A DNA stretch of 64,000 nucleotides from Triops longicaudatus. Lineage: Eukaryota; Arthropoda; Branchiopoda; Notostraca; Triopsidae. Position 1 is the stretch's first letter. The number at the start of each line of letters is the position of its first letter. Under the pieces are notes generated by a model. The model made no database searches. It was not told where the DNA came from and saw nothing but the letters and a program-made list of their open reading frames with translations. This document shows, in pieces, positions 36,195 to 48,924 of the stretch. The stretch is from positions 1-64,000 of the forward strand of contig JAGQDJ010000059.1 in NCBI GenBank assembly GCA_022885665.1, written 5' to 3'. The position numbers and the translations under genes are program-made.

Positions 36195-36358
36195 CAGGGG
36201 CGTCGCGAGGGTGGGGGGAGTTTGGGATGCCCCCAGTAAGTGGTCAAAAGTCGATTCGGTAAAAGAAGTATCCTACTAGAGTCGGTGATATCGTCAAGTA
36301 CAGTCGGTATGATTGAGCCCCACACCCCACCCCACGAAACACCCTCGCGACGCTCCTG
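36195..36358. mobile_element. hAT-type MITE, 164 bp
   Basis: Terminal inverted repeats start CAGGGGCGTCGCGAGGGTG (left) and CAGGAGCGTCGCGAGGGTG (reverse complement of the right end), 18 of 19 matching. The flanking 8-base duplications are CTTACAGC (36187-36194) and CTCACAGC (36359-36366), one mismatch. The CAGNGGCGTCG ends and the 8-bp duplication are typical of hAT MITEs. There is no coding capacity. Confidence 0.88.
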
Positions 36359-36366
36359 CTCACAGC

Positions 36367-39300
36367 CTTTTGACGTTCTTGTGTTCATTGAAAATATTAC
36401 TTGTCATTTTTTAAATGCAAAACTTAAACACAAAAAGGCAAATCAAACTGAAATTTGCACGGGGTATTTGATTAGCAATATTAAATTTTTATGTTGGATT
36501 CAACTGTTTGGAGAAAAAAAATAACAGCAGAGGGATTTTCAGATTTAGATACCTTGTTAGAAAGCTGGTAAAAAGGATGTTTGTAGCAAAGCTTGGAAAA
36601 TAAAAAGTCGTAGATGATCGAATGGGCGTTGCCTTATGATTGCATCCCAATTCTCTTCGTAAATTGAAATCTTGAGCCTACAAGTGTAGAATATACGGGA
36701 AGAAATAGCCCGGATCTACTAACAATTTCAATGCAGCTTGCAAATAGGCCACGATTTATAAATAATTTATAAAGCTGTGTATTTGCGACAGTTGGTGATC
36801 AGCGCAAGTTGCAGTAGTACAATCTGCTAGCATCAATCTGGATTTTCATACCTCGCGTAAAACTAGTTCGGAGAGTTAGTGTCAGAACGTTTAAGTTATT
36901 GTTTCGCAAAGATTAATATGAAAACTATTTGCATTTAATTTGACACTCAAAATAAACACAATGAAAAGGGTCCACTTTTTCTAATAAATGCAGCGAAATC
37001 AATTACTCATCGACTAAATTATTTGGTCTTTCCATAGGAAGCTTTCGTAATGGAATATATAATATATGATACTCAAGGATCGCTAAAGCTATTACCCAAT
37101 ACAAGTCTGGAGAAAGCCACTGACAAAATCTAAGTTGCCAAAAGGCTAAAACTTCGGTAAATCTTTCTTTAATTTTCTGGAAACGTCTCGCAACCTGATT
37201 GAAATGATTTTCTCTTCTATGTCGGCATAATTTCCACGAATTGGGATAAAGCACCTCAAAAATCGCCAGCATCGATGAACTAGCTTAAGCCAGTGATTTG
37301 AAACGGAACCACATTACCTATTGTTTCCCTTGAGATAAGTACCAAAAGGGAGAACGCCAAAAATGGTAAATTGTTGGTAATTTAATGCAAAATCCCCTTG
37401 GAAATAATTTAATACCCCATTCGCGATGTTTCCATGCGATAAGCCTGCGCAATTCGTTGATAAAAGACGGAAATAGACGAGCCACGACCCCAGTGTGTCC
37501 ACATATGCTCTTGTAAGTGCGTAACTTGGAGGAAATGTGTTTTGCCTTCCGGTAAACATTTCGTCCGTACTTGAGGCCATTGGTCTTGAGAAAGGGTCAA
37601 TTGCCATGAAGAGAATAAAACAAGAAAAAATAAGAAAAGAAAAAGGACCCATCTGAGCTTTTGTAAAACTTTTACCAGACATATGGTCAAGACCGTTGGG
37701 GACATTTCGGGGCGGAAAACGCACGATGTAAGAAAAAACTACACACATAACATACATATAAAGATAATAACTCTTGTAAAAGAAAAGTTTTGAAGCAAAA
37801 GCTTTCCCTGCAGGCCAAAGTGGAATCAAGGGTCCCGACAGGTATATTTAACCTGGTTTATGTGTGTGCATGTGTTTGGGTACGAGTACGCGGTATGTTA
37901 AGTACGTGTGTGTGGAGAGGGAGGCCAAAACGGTCAAGATGGTTGGAAGCAGGAGAACGAGAGACAGATAAAAGGAGTCAAAGCAAGCGGTGTGCGTGAT
38001 TCACGAGTGACTTCAACGCACGAATCCGTATTAGAATAGCGCGAAACCCGGACGTGGATCTGATGTGACTAAAACATATATGATATCACGGTGGGTTAGA
38101 CACACGCATAAATGAGCGCATTATCTCAGCACAACCGGAGAGATGCGTCACGAAACTCGCTCACGAAAACCAAATGGGGAAAGAAACGTAACATGACTTG
38201 ACAACGAAAATTAACATAACGTACCCTAACACAACTTATCGTAACTAACACTTTAGTATGGCTAATAGGGAAAAAAATAGAACTCAGTAGAAACAATTCC
38301 TTGTCGAATCTCTATGACAATTTTCATTTCACTAAAGGCAAAAAATACTGGCGCAGTTTAACGTGACGAAAGATATAGTGACTATATGTTAAAAACGAAA
38401 AAAAAAAATAGAAGGAAGAAATAATCAATTTCGGTCTCGATCACTTTTTAAAAATTATAACAATAACAGTTTTATAGCGAATTCTTAGGCAAACTCACGC
38501 GCAACCTAACTTGTTTTGAATTAACTCAACTTCATCTTGTCTGACTTAAACTTGGCTTCATACGACCTAACTTACAATATCTATTGTAAATTAACCTACA
38601 TCAAGTCTGGCTATCTTAGTTAGGTTATATAAAAACAAGGTCAGCAGAGTTTTTTAAGAGCGTTTTTTCTAAAAAAAAAAACTATTAGAAACTCTACTGT
38701 CGAGTTCAAAATTCATAAGTACCTCAAATTCATCATTGGACGACTCAACAAGTATTACTGGTCATTATTTAATTATTTTGCCAAGAGTACAGGATTAATA
38801 GCTAAGCTTACTACACTACCACAAAAAGCAACCAATTTACAACATCTATAAATAAAAAACAGGCGTAGCTTCCTTGTAAAATTATATCCCCTTCTACCAC
38901 TTTTTTTTTAAGAACGGTAACAGAAAATAGTGCACGAACAATGCTCACTTTGTCCGCAAATAATACGGAACTTTGTCCATAAAAAATAATACGAAATTAA
39001 CGCAAATAGCCATTGTATCGCATGACTTTTTCTGGAAGGCAATTATGGGAGATGCTTCAATAGTTACGAGGAAAGTCAAGGCAATATACGTTAAGGTAAA
39101 CTGAAATAATAGAAACGTGTTAGTCAAGGCCAATCTAACCCCATGTGGTGTTTAAACTTCCACACAAGGAAATCCGAACCACGTATGCTCATCCGGAAAA
39201 CGCATCGAAGCGTATTCAACTTGACACAGTCTCTGAAAGCGACCATCCTTTACACATACTCCTCCATCTTTTTTTCTTTCCTACCTTTTTTGTCAAGTTG

Positions 39301-42300
39301 CATAAAAAATGACGTGCTGTTCACGCAAGAGTCCACAATCTTTCCTTTTTATAGCATCGAAAGCGACTTTCCAGATGACGTCGACTTTTACACCTAATGA
39401 TCCTAATACCTTGTGACGAATTGTGGATCCGCTTCCACGCGTTCAAATTCCTCCCATAATAGTGTGGACACTAACCGTCTCACACACCGGCTCAACATTT
39501 TCCCCATTTGAAACTAAAAAATAAAATAAAAGGAAAACTTTGACCAAGCTCACACCGTACCATTCCTTTTCTTCTTGAAAGCATCTATTATCGTTTGACA
39601 GTCGTAAGTTGGGTGTTCTTTAAGTTACATACATTGTAGGCGGCCTAAAATATTACACTAAAAGTAGCAGCACACTACGCAGGGTTCGTTGCACGTAAAT
39701 GGGTCACTTCCAAGGGCTCATTTTATCGTGAACTGAACTGATCAACTGGGCTGGCCAGTTAGCATAACTGGCAATTTGGCAAGTACGGAACTAACTCAAC
39801 AGTCATTTTGGCGCGAACGCATCAGTTGCGTTGAGCGCGATTGCCGCTTTTTACTTTTCGGTGCTGGAGGAGCACAGTACAGTGGAGGTATACGTTTAAA
39901 TCCCGCCCAATGCTTTTCATGTAAACAATCCTTCCTTCCGTTGAACGGAGAGCTACTCAACGCGTATATTATTGTCAACACAGAGCAGAACTGGCCAACG
40001 GATCAGTTTACGAAGAAATACACCTTTGAGTTGCTCTGCGCAAAACGGTCCCCCTCATGACTACTTTAGGCGCAATGGCAAGGCTAGCCCACTGCGATAC
40101 GACTAGCACCGTCCTCATGGGTTGTGGCAAAATCCGTAAGAAACGGTTACGATCAGCATGTAATTCCTTCAGAATACCATGTTTTAATGGAAAAGCAAAG
40201 TAATGAAAAAAGAAGGAAATCTTAGCAAGAAAATTCACTTACGGTGACAATTTGGCCTACAACAGTTATGAAACACGGTAGTTTTGACACTAAAGAAATC
40301 AAATACACATGGTAAGATTTTTTTTTTTTTCAAAAACAATGTCCTTTCAAGTCACTGGAAGCTAATGATTTGATTTGCCATTGTGAAACGTATTTAGATT
40401 CATACTTATGCCAAATTCAAGGTTCACCAAGGTACGTAATTCACCAATGCAATCAACCCACCCCCACACGACCCTATTCTAAGTACACTACACTTGCAAT
40501 TAAAAGAAAGAACGTCGTCTTTATTGCGTAGAGTTGAAAAAGCTAACTGGCGCATTCGCGGTCAGCAAAGCTCACCCGAAATGGCAAAATTCATTGTTGT
40601 CAAAAACGTTCGGCTATCCACCGCGGGGAGGAGGGGGAGGAATGGGGAATGTTCCATGCTCCAAGCAGAGCCGCTTAAACAGCAAGGCGCGACGTACTAG
40701 CCAAAATTCACTGTTGCCAATAATGAATGTCGCTAGTCTTTCGTCAGTTCTTGGTCTGGAAAGACACGCTACTGGCCATGTTGTTTGTTGAGCACACCGT
40801 GATTTGTTAACAACCACAATCTTAAAATGATGGATGTATTTACGCATGACTTTCTTTCCATATTTATTTTAATAGGTGCTGTAAGGGATTGCACTCACAA
40901 GTGCCTTTCCTTTTGCCATAGTAGTCTCCTTCGATTTATGCGTATAATTCCCGATAATTTCCACAGTAAGTACACCGCGTATAGCGAGGCCCGATAGGTA
41001 ACGTAGCTTGATACGTGCTCTCTGTCACATTCTAAGTGGCAAAGGGATCAGTCAACGTCTTCCTAAGAATAGTTCAACAACATAGTGCGCTCCTTAAGAG
41101 TAGGATAAGGGCCCCTTACTGGGTTTTTAGCTAGAAACGGACAAAATCTAATGGAAGCTTCCGTTTCTTAATCTTCCGTAAACTGATAAAGGCGTGTACC
41201 GCCCAAAATCCTATCCGGGCTGTTTAATTAAGGCCATGATCGTGAACTCATTCTACAACTAATCTTTTGGACAGGATAATTATCAAGCAAGATTGACATA
41301 AGGGGCAGAAAAAGGCAAAACAAAGGCCCAGAGAAGGGTTTTAAAGAGAAAGGTCTTAACATTCCCCGTTGCACGATGATGTGACGTATCTCACGCATAT
41401 GGATTTTACATAGACGTTAGATATAAAAAATAAGAATAGAATTGAAAAAAGGAAAAGATAAGCCAAAAATGAGCAAGTCAAAGAAGTTATTCACGGAGTG
41501 AGTGAAGCACACGACGTGGCCAAGCAACTCTGTTGGAAAATCCACGACACATGGCAGATACGTTCTACGTGTACCATACACACACTACGAACAGTCTCCC
41601 TTCGGAAGGCATTAAAAGAAAAAAGAATCGGAAAAAAGACGCCCACTCTTTAAAACCTCAGCTTTAGATAAGCCAAAGCGAAAGAAAACGGAGGAGGAGA
41701 AGGGAGAGATCACGTATCCACACACATATAAAGATATTACACAGTGGTCTTGTTTCAATACGAGAGAAAAAGGCCCAAACTTTCATTTCTTTTCGAAAAA
41801 GAAAGATTGAGCACGAATACTCTTGTATTTTATAATAAATCTTATCGAAACGATCTTAGCAAAGCGGTGAAGACCTTTAGAAAGAAAACAACGATGAATA
41901 GTACTTGTCTGAAAATATCGCAATTTTGGATAATAATACTTGAAAATACGTTTCATTGATAGCAAAAAGGAAACTATTTTTTTTTCCACTTTCTTATGTA
42001 GAATTTTCGTAGAGGGTTTTCAAGAAAACGTTTGTATCAAGAAGCATTTCAAAACTGTTCCGTTTCCCCAGAATGAAAAGTTGAATTTTAAAGCTAACAT
42101 AAAAAAATTTAAGTTTAAGCAATTTTTCAAAACGAACGCGCAAACTATGAAACAATGTTTCGATTAAAGTTGAAAAAGTGCTTAAAAATAAATAATTTCT
42201 GATTTGGTTCTATTTTAAACAATTTATAGGGCAAGTTAAGTCATCGAATGGTAAAGTCAGGGTAAAAAATTGCGCGAAATTTGAGCACTTGGATGTTAGA

Positions 42301-42899
42301 ATGTCAGGATTTCAGTGTTGAGGATTTTTTTTCTTTTTTCGACAGTTCGTTCTTTCAAAAGGAACCTTAAAAAACACAGACGGAAGAAGTGGCGAACTTT
42401 GAATCGTTTTGTTTGAAATTGTGTGGAATTTTTCTTACAGGGGAAGGGCAAGGGGATGAATTGTTGGGTCCACGACATATGGCACATGTGGAAGGCAAGG
42501 TAATTTGCATAGCTGAGGAGTTTCCTGGTTTGTCCGTTTCGAGATTTCTTTTCGTTTTGCAACTCTCAATGGCTTGGAAAAGGAAGCAGGACAAAGAATT
42601 AGTGTCGGTGCGGGTCTTCGTGATGAATTACGACAGTTTTACACGGACATTTCTCAACTGGCTGTCATTTCAAGAACTCTCTAGGCCGGCAACGTTAACA
42701 ACTATTGGAGTGAAAGCTCTATTGTTTTGCACATAGACGGTTATGTTGCTCTAACGAAGTACGCACAATTAATGACAGCTATGGTCAGTGTAGTTTCACT
42801 TGTTTGAATTATGCATTAGATTACCATTTACATCAGTGGCAACAGTCTTCCTTTGTTTAGATTTAGTTTTCCTTACTGAACTCAAATTAATTTACTAAA
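36367..42899. other. non-coding stretch with weak ORFs
   Basis: About 6.5 kb without a supported gene. Overlapping minus-strand ORFs at 37314-37829 are listed separately. A TAACC-rich patch lies at 38490-38640. A 94-codon plus ORF at 39776-40060 sits in slightly GC-richer DNA but resembles nothing I know. Confidence 0.45.
37314..37829 (-). other. overlapping ORFs of 171 and 98 codons, one signal-peptide-like
   Basis: Two minus-strand frames overlap. The 98-codon ORF (37409-37705) starts with a basic segment and a strong hydrophobic core (WVLFLFLFFLVLF), then a polar tail with a single Cys; it could be the first exon of a secreted protein. The 171-codon ORF covers it in another frame. No matching downstream exon with a compatible phase was found (the ORF at 37003-37272 was tested by eye). 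Only one frame at most can be real. Confidence 0.15.
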
Positions 42900-43640
42900 T
42901 GCAATCAGAATTCAGAAAATGATGTTCAGGTCGTTAGCTTTAACAGTTCTCGTTGTTGGAAAACATTCATTGTTCCCAGTACATAGCTGTCGAGACACTT
43001 TGAAAGAGACTGAAATTGACGAAATTTGATGTGTGCATTTAGACTGATTTGAATAAAAACTTTTCACTGCTAACGTTCTAACATTTGATACACGTTCATT
43101 GTTGTAAGTAGACCTTGTTGAGGATTTCCAAATAAAGGTGATTGGATGATCAGAAGAAGTTTGATCGGTATAGTTGAAATTTTTAAGAGTCGAGTTTTCG
43201 TTGTTAAGAAGGTTGAGATTATGCTGTTGAGAATGCTGCCACTACTATTTACTACTCTATTGTTTTCACTACTTAATTTTAGTAGAAGTTAGTTACTTGA
43301 AGACTAGCTTATGATTATAAAGCTGGCATTTGAACTATTAGCATAACGATACCTATAAATGATACCGATAATTAGCATAAACTGATAAATGGGTGAGAAA
43401 TCGGGCTTCGGAGGTATACGAGTTCGATTATTGCGTTTTAAGTTTTTGGCTTATAAAAATCACAGATTGAGGTAAGAACTCAATAAAGCTGAAAAAGATA
43501 TCCATTGAGAGTTTGATTGTTACGCTTCGTGGCTCTGAGTAGCGAGACTTACATGGTTGAGATCTGATTATTGAACTTTCATCGTTGTAGTATTTTGTTG
43601 TGAATATTGGGTGTTTTCTCCTGAATACAAACGATAAGAA
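42900..43640 (-). repeat. degenerate minisatellite, period about 21 bp (array D), reverse orientation
   Basis: CATTGTT / GTTGAGAA words recur here, the reverse complement of the AACAATG / TTCTCAAC unit of array A. A short perfect-looking tandem (TAGCGGATAATGG twice, about 43771-43801) lies just downstream. Confidence 0.45.
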
Positions 43641-44712
43641 AAGCTTGTGTTTCTGCTACTAGCACACTTCTATAAACCGATGAAGTGGGAACAAAGAATC
43701 GGATAGTGGAGGTAATAGAGGAAGAGAACAATTTCGGGAGGCCTTGCACAATTGTTGGAGATATAGCGGATAGCGGATAATGGATGTATAGCGGATAATG
43801 GGTGGTCTATGTATGCAGGTGTCCTTATCTAACTATGTTTTGATTCCGTTCGATTTCCATGAAAATTCCACAGATTTTCTTGACTCGCGAAATTCGATTT
43901 TCCTCGCTAATTTATCTTGACGTTTATAAAGTTTACATTGCTGCTTTTACGCTGAATAGACTGAAGTAAATTGAAAAAATCATGCGAATTTTGACGATTT
44001 TATTGTCTCTCGATTTTCAGTTCGTTTCCCTTCCCAATCTCTGTTCAGTTTCGTTTTTTCTTTTTAAGTTTGTGTACTTCTTTTGTTTCCCGTTGAACAG
44101 ATTTGAATTTAAACTTGAATTTGTCCATTGCTTACGTTGAGAGATTCAAGTCTCAATTGAACACAATCCTGATTTTTTTCTGAATTTGTACTCAAGTCTT
44201 AACAACCGAGTTTTGTACTGTCAACAGCTACTGCGCCGGATAACAGGCTCCTGTTTACTTTATTGTCTAATATTGTTTACGTTTATATGAACTAATTCTA
44301 AACTGAGCAAATCCTGATTTTTGTGACTTCTTCTTCAAGTCGTAACAACCGAGTTTTGTGCGACTAACGACCAAGGTGAGTGTAGAAGCGTTAACTCACG
44401 TGTTAAGTGTTAAATCATGTGAACTTACCCAATTTTTATCTGCTATTGTTCGCAGTTCCGCTTGCGTTGCTCAATCACAAACCCGATTGGAGCCAACTTC
44501 GTGCGAAAACTTTTGTGTCTGTCACTGGTAGTCCGAGAAATTCCCCAAACTCGCCGGTGATTCAAACGCACGAATAGACAACACAAGGCTCCCTTTTCAC
44601 TCCAAGAGCGTTGTTCTCATTTCATCATAACATTTCCGAAAACTTCCAAGTTTTCCAACTTCGTGCTTAAACTCAATCCACTCAAGTTTTATTTTTAGCT
44701 CTTTAACGCGAC
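43641..44712. other. non-coding stretch with local duplication
   Basis: Two related segments about 142 bases apart (44168 and 44310) both read AATCCTGATTTTT ... AACAACCGAGTTTTGT. At 44547-44579 there is a 33-base segment shared with 25286-25318 (three mismatches). Confidence 0.6.
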
Positions 44713-45278
44713 TCAACTTGAAACACTTCCAATTTGATCAACTCGAAAAGCGGCTCTAGTACGTGTTGCGCTATTACGCGCTGTACGTGTAGTCAGTACG
44801 TGTAGTAGGATAAGTAGCACTGTCAGTAAATTCACTCCAAATACCGAAAATTGTAATGCCACTAGGGGGTTCAAATAGGGGTCAAAAGTGTCTGAAACCA
44901 ATTAGCGCTGAAATGTTTGTTTTTCTTATTGTTGTGCAATAGTCGTTAAGGGCGAGATGAGGTGTGAAAACTTGAGTAGTTATTGGAGGTCTCAAGTGTC
45001 GGACAACTGGTTAGGATCTGGAAGAAACCAACGGACCAACAACGTGTCTTGTCGCCGGCATAAAACGCAAGCAGAGCCTCCCTCCTCGGGGTTCGAGCGT
45101 GGCAAGCGGGAGGGACAATAGCGGCGGACCTGACACAACCAACACAGAGTAAGGAGAGTAAACCAGAAAGAGAGAGGGTGAGAAAGGCGAACGTTCTCAA
45201 CACACTCTCCATCAGCAAGTGTAAAAAGTGTATGCCCGCTTCGGCCGCGTGCCCATGGTCAAGTTCCTCCAGTTTCAA
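44713..45278 (-). other. candidate small secreted/membrane protein exons, unproven
   Basis: Two minus-strand ORFs lie head to tail. The first (45278-44946) contains MESVLRT followed by a hydrophobic stretch and a Cys-containing GC-rich tail, like a signal peptide. The second (44901-44713) has a 26-residue hydrophobic segment (LNPLVALQFSVFGVNLL onward) followed by an Arg/Thr-rich tail and a stop. A phase-compatible join exists (donor G/GTTTCT near 45030, acceptor TTTCAG before 44895), but the donor is poor. I do not recognise the family. Confidence 0.2.
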
Positions 45279-48200
45279 AACTTTTGGAAAAACTTTTCTG
45301 ACAATAAAGGTTTCATTAGTCCTTCTCCCCTTCTTTGGCTCCTAACCTTGCTTTTTTTGGGAGTATCTTGGCCCTTTTTACACCTGAATTGAAGGTAGAA
45401 TGAAGGTGTACAGGTAAAACTTTGACAGGAAGGTATTTTTTTTTTTGTTTTTGAAAAAGGGAAAAATATACAACCATGCCGGTATTGGGTAAGTGGAGGT
45501 TGAAGAATGACGATGAGTGCATGTGGAACACGTAGACAAGAAGAAAGATGTGCTAAAGAATCTCAAAGGACGCGAGTTAGTGACATAAAAACGAACACAT
45601 TTTGTTTAAAGACTTTTGTATGACGTTGTTCATTTAGTCTGCGTTCCGCTGCCAATACAATACCTGTAATTAATATCGAAAACTCTAGTTGAGCTAACGT
45701 GCGTTCTGAATGGCTAACTACTCCAGGTGTTGGGTAATCGTTATATTTGGGTATACCTCTCAATAAAGATTTAAATTTTAATCTCAATAAATAATTCACT
45801 ATTTCATGACAAGTCCACTTTCAATAATCAAAAACATGCGAAAGATGACTGCAAAAAATAATAAAGTTAATTTGCCCTTAAAGCCTACGAAAGCTCATTT
45901 TCCATCTTCGCAAATCCTGTTACTGAAGTATTTACGTACTGGCAAAGCTTACTTACGTAATTTGTTATTATAATACTGACTATAATAAGAAATTATGGTA
46001 AAAAGTTACACGTTGACCTGCATATTTACATTGTACGTAACTCCCTCTCGACGCCAAACGTGTCAAACTTATTTTTGCTCTGATCCAAAATGGAGTTGGT
46101 AAGCCCGGCACTTAATTCGTTGCTGGGATCTCGAGTTCAGCCAGTGGCAACAGTGCAGATATATCACAGTGTTAGGTTAAGTTATGCAACAGTTACCTTT
46201 CCAGCTTCGTTTGATCTGGAACATCTTCTAGACAAAAGTGTACTTTTCTGTTATAAGCCTTGTGGTTTAGTTAACATTCTTAAGTCCCAAGAGCTTTTTG
46301 AGCGAAACTTTTGCAATAATTCACTTAACCGCATAGACGAGTTGTATTTAATAAGACTCTCCCGAAAGCATTACCATTTTTGAAAAAAAAAAAGAAATAA
46401 AATAAAAATAATAAAAAAAGTAATAAAAAAGTGTCACATTGCTTCACAGCTTACCAATACCATAGTAGTGTTTCCATCCGTTTGTTTTGTATTCGGGCGC
46501 CTCGGACGTGAAAACCTAACCTAATTTAACTATGCTAGCTTGGTCTAACCTAGCTTAGCCTTAACTAAACGTAACTCAACCAAACCTACCTAAACTTAAC
46601 AGAAAACGTATAACAGAAAAGTACTGATAAAAGTATGCTTAGGTTGAAAGAAAGGCAGTTGGACGTAGGTTAGGTAAAGTTTTCACACTGTAGTGATTGG
46701 AACAGACAGTCGCTTTAAAGGCGAAATCTTTATTTCAGATATGTCTAAAAGTTCTCTTGATGATGTGCGGAGGTTCAAACTCCACGGTGTTTATCGGTCA
46801 CTTCTTTCTCTTACGCATACAAATTAGGAAGAATTAACAAGAAATCAATAATAATTGGAAAGAAGTGCATTGCTGTTAACGTTAAGATGTGAAGTACGAT
46901 TGTATCAAGTTGATAAAATGTGGTCGGATGCATTTCAAAGCGCAAATGGGTCCAAGTCCACGATGAGGTTCATAAAACTTTGGTTGAAGCGATTTTCTTT
47001 TATCCAACCACAATTATTCGAAATTTCGGCATTGGTTAATGCTTCAGATCGTCAACAGCTACTGTGATTAAATGGGTACATTGACGATTAACATAGCTTA
47101 AAGCCCTCATTTCGGTCAAAAATGACCAAACTTATACTATTTCTTAAAAAATAAGCAACTTTTCGAAGAGTTAAAACGGATAACGATGTCCATAGTTGTG
47201 CGTAAGCCTGTTAAAATCTGGTCCAAAACTTTTGCCGAAGACAACAATGGATCCAGTAACTAAAAAAGGTAAGGATGGCGATTTTTCTGCTTTTTCTACT
47301 ACCAAGTTGACTTTGAAAAGGCAAATTTAAAGAGTTAGCCGCAAAAAATAGTCCAAACCTTTGATTGAAAATCACGAAATTGGTTCCTGGAGTGCGAAAA
47401 TGAGTCGAATACTTAAAAACGTGGATAACTGTTGGTTTGGATCACAGTTTACGCAGAATTCCAAAGCTACGGAATCGGTTTACTTCTCACTTGGCCAGCA
47501 ATAAAAACACTTCCCGATATTTGAAATTATTTTGAATGAGAGCGCCGTATTTCATATTTTCTAGATTTTTCAGTAAGTTCTAGCAAGTTAATTAGGAAGT
47601 TAAACAGGTTAATTACCAAATTTTTGATTTGTAAACTAATTAAAGTTAATTATGAAAATTAACTCCATTTTTATAATTTATTAATAGGGTTTTAAAGCCC
47701 AATTTTACCGTTTTGGGTTGCACATTTGGCTTCGTTTCTTATTTGCCTTTATTTATAGTTATTTGTATTTACAATGAGATAGCGAAGAACGAAAACACGT
47801 CGACATGCATTCAAGCCAAAATGTAAGAAAGTCTGCAAAAAAGGGCTAAGTAACGGTTCTGCCAAGATTTTTTTGCCCTCGTTTCACCAATGTTTTTATT
47901 ACCGCGGGATGAAACGGAGAACATGTTACCCTTAATTCATAGTGTACTGGTTGTTTCTTGTCGGTGAGGAGGTTTTCCGGGGATTTCGGTCCCAAAATCC
48001 ATATAGTGTTATGGCACTAGGCCTATACACGAGTGTATAGTCCCAGTTTTATGACAGGGTGAGTTTTCAACCCACAAGGGTAGTAAATCAGAGGGGTAGT
48101 TTTTGGGACCTTGGTGTACTCCGCAACAAGTTAATATGACCCATCCTCGAACTTATATTGCTTTTTCCCCATATATTGAGACGCAGTTTTTCGTTGACCT

Positions 48201-48699
48201 TTATTGCATACGGCACATTTCGATGTTAAGGGCAGCATAGTGTCCGGGGATGTGTGGGATGGGTCAAGTAATGTGGCTGTTGTTTGTTGTCGTGATGGAT
48301 GGGAAAATGGGTGTCAGTGTGTTGTCTAGTTGCCGCACGAGGCACGGATAGTGCAGTGCTGGTGCTGACTGCTACGACGCTTGCCAGAAAGGGCTATGCT
48401 GCTATGCTGCCATGTAATTTGGTGCAATAGACTCAAGGAAGATTTTATGCGTAGAAGACTGCCTTGTGTATTTTACTCGAGTTGGGAAGTAAAAGCATAT
48501 CTATTAAATATATATATANCAGAGTTACTGTGTAATTTTTAAGTCATAGAGTAGAGAGTTCACTCGATGTCGTAGGTCGTATTCAGATTTCAGCAGATAT
48601 ATTAAGTTTCGTACCTTTAAAAAAGAGAGCAGCGTTATAATTAAGTGTTGAAGATACAATTCATCTTTAGGACTTGAATTTATTTTCGTTTTATTTCTC

Positions 48700-48700
<1 letters not shown>
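45279..48700. other. non-coding stretch
   Basis: AT-rich. A TAACC-rich patch lies at 46500-46680. An ambiguous base (N) lies at 48519, directly after a short TA run. ORFs (at most 97 codons) are unrecognised. Confidence 0.5.

Positions 48701-48703
<3 letters not shown>

Positions 48704-48747
<44 letters not shown>
48704..48747. repeat. (TA)n microsatellite
   Basis: Uninterrupted TA dinucleotides for about 44 bases. Confidence 0.97.
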
Positions 48748-48750
<3 letters not shown>

Positions 48751-48924
48751 ACAGTTAATGGAGGTTTCATATAGATTAGAATCACACTATAATGAGCCGT
48801 TTCATGATGAGTTTTCGACTATTTTGTTGGGGTAGTAAGGTCTTGGGTTACGTACGTTTTGCAGAAAAGGGTTCTTGTAAGCAGTACAACGAGGTTGTTT
48901 TGCACACTTGTGGTTTCATTCACG

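Noticed and set aside
37003..37272. Second exon for the signal-peptide-like ORF at 37409-37705
   Set aside because: No donor/acceptor pair gives a compatible phase without a stop.
46750..46800. tRNA-like T-loop (GGAGGTTCAAACTCC)
   Set aside because: No acceptor stem, D-arm or anticodon arm can be placed around it.
47986..48110. Inverted repeat GGTCCCAAAA ... TTTTTGGGACC
   Set aside because: The arms are only about 10 bases, with a spacer of about 100 and no target duplication or TIR motif.
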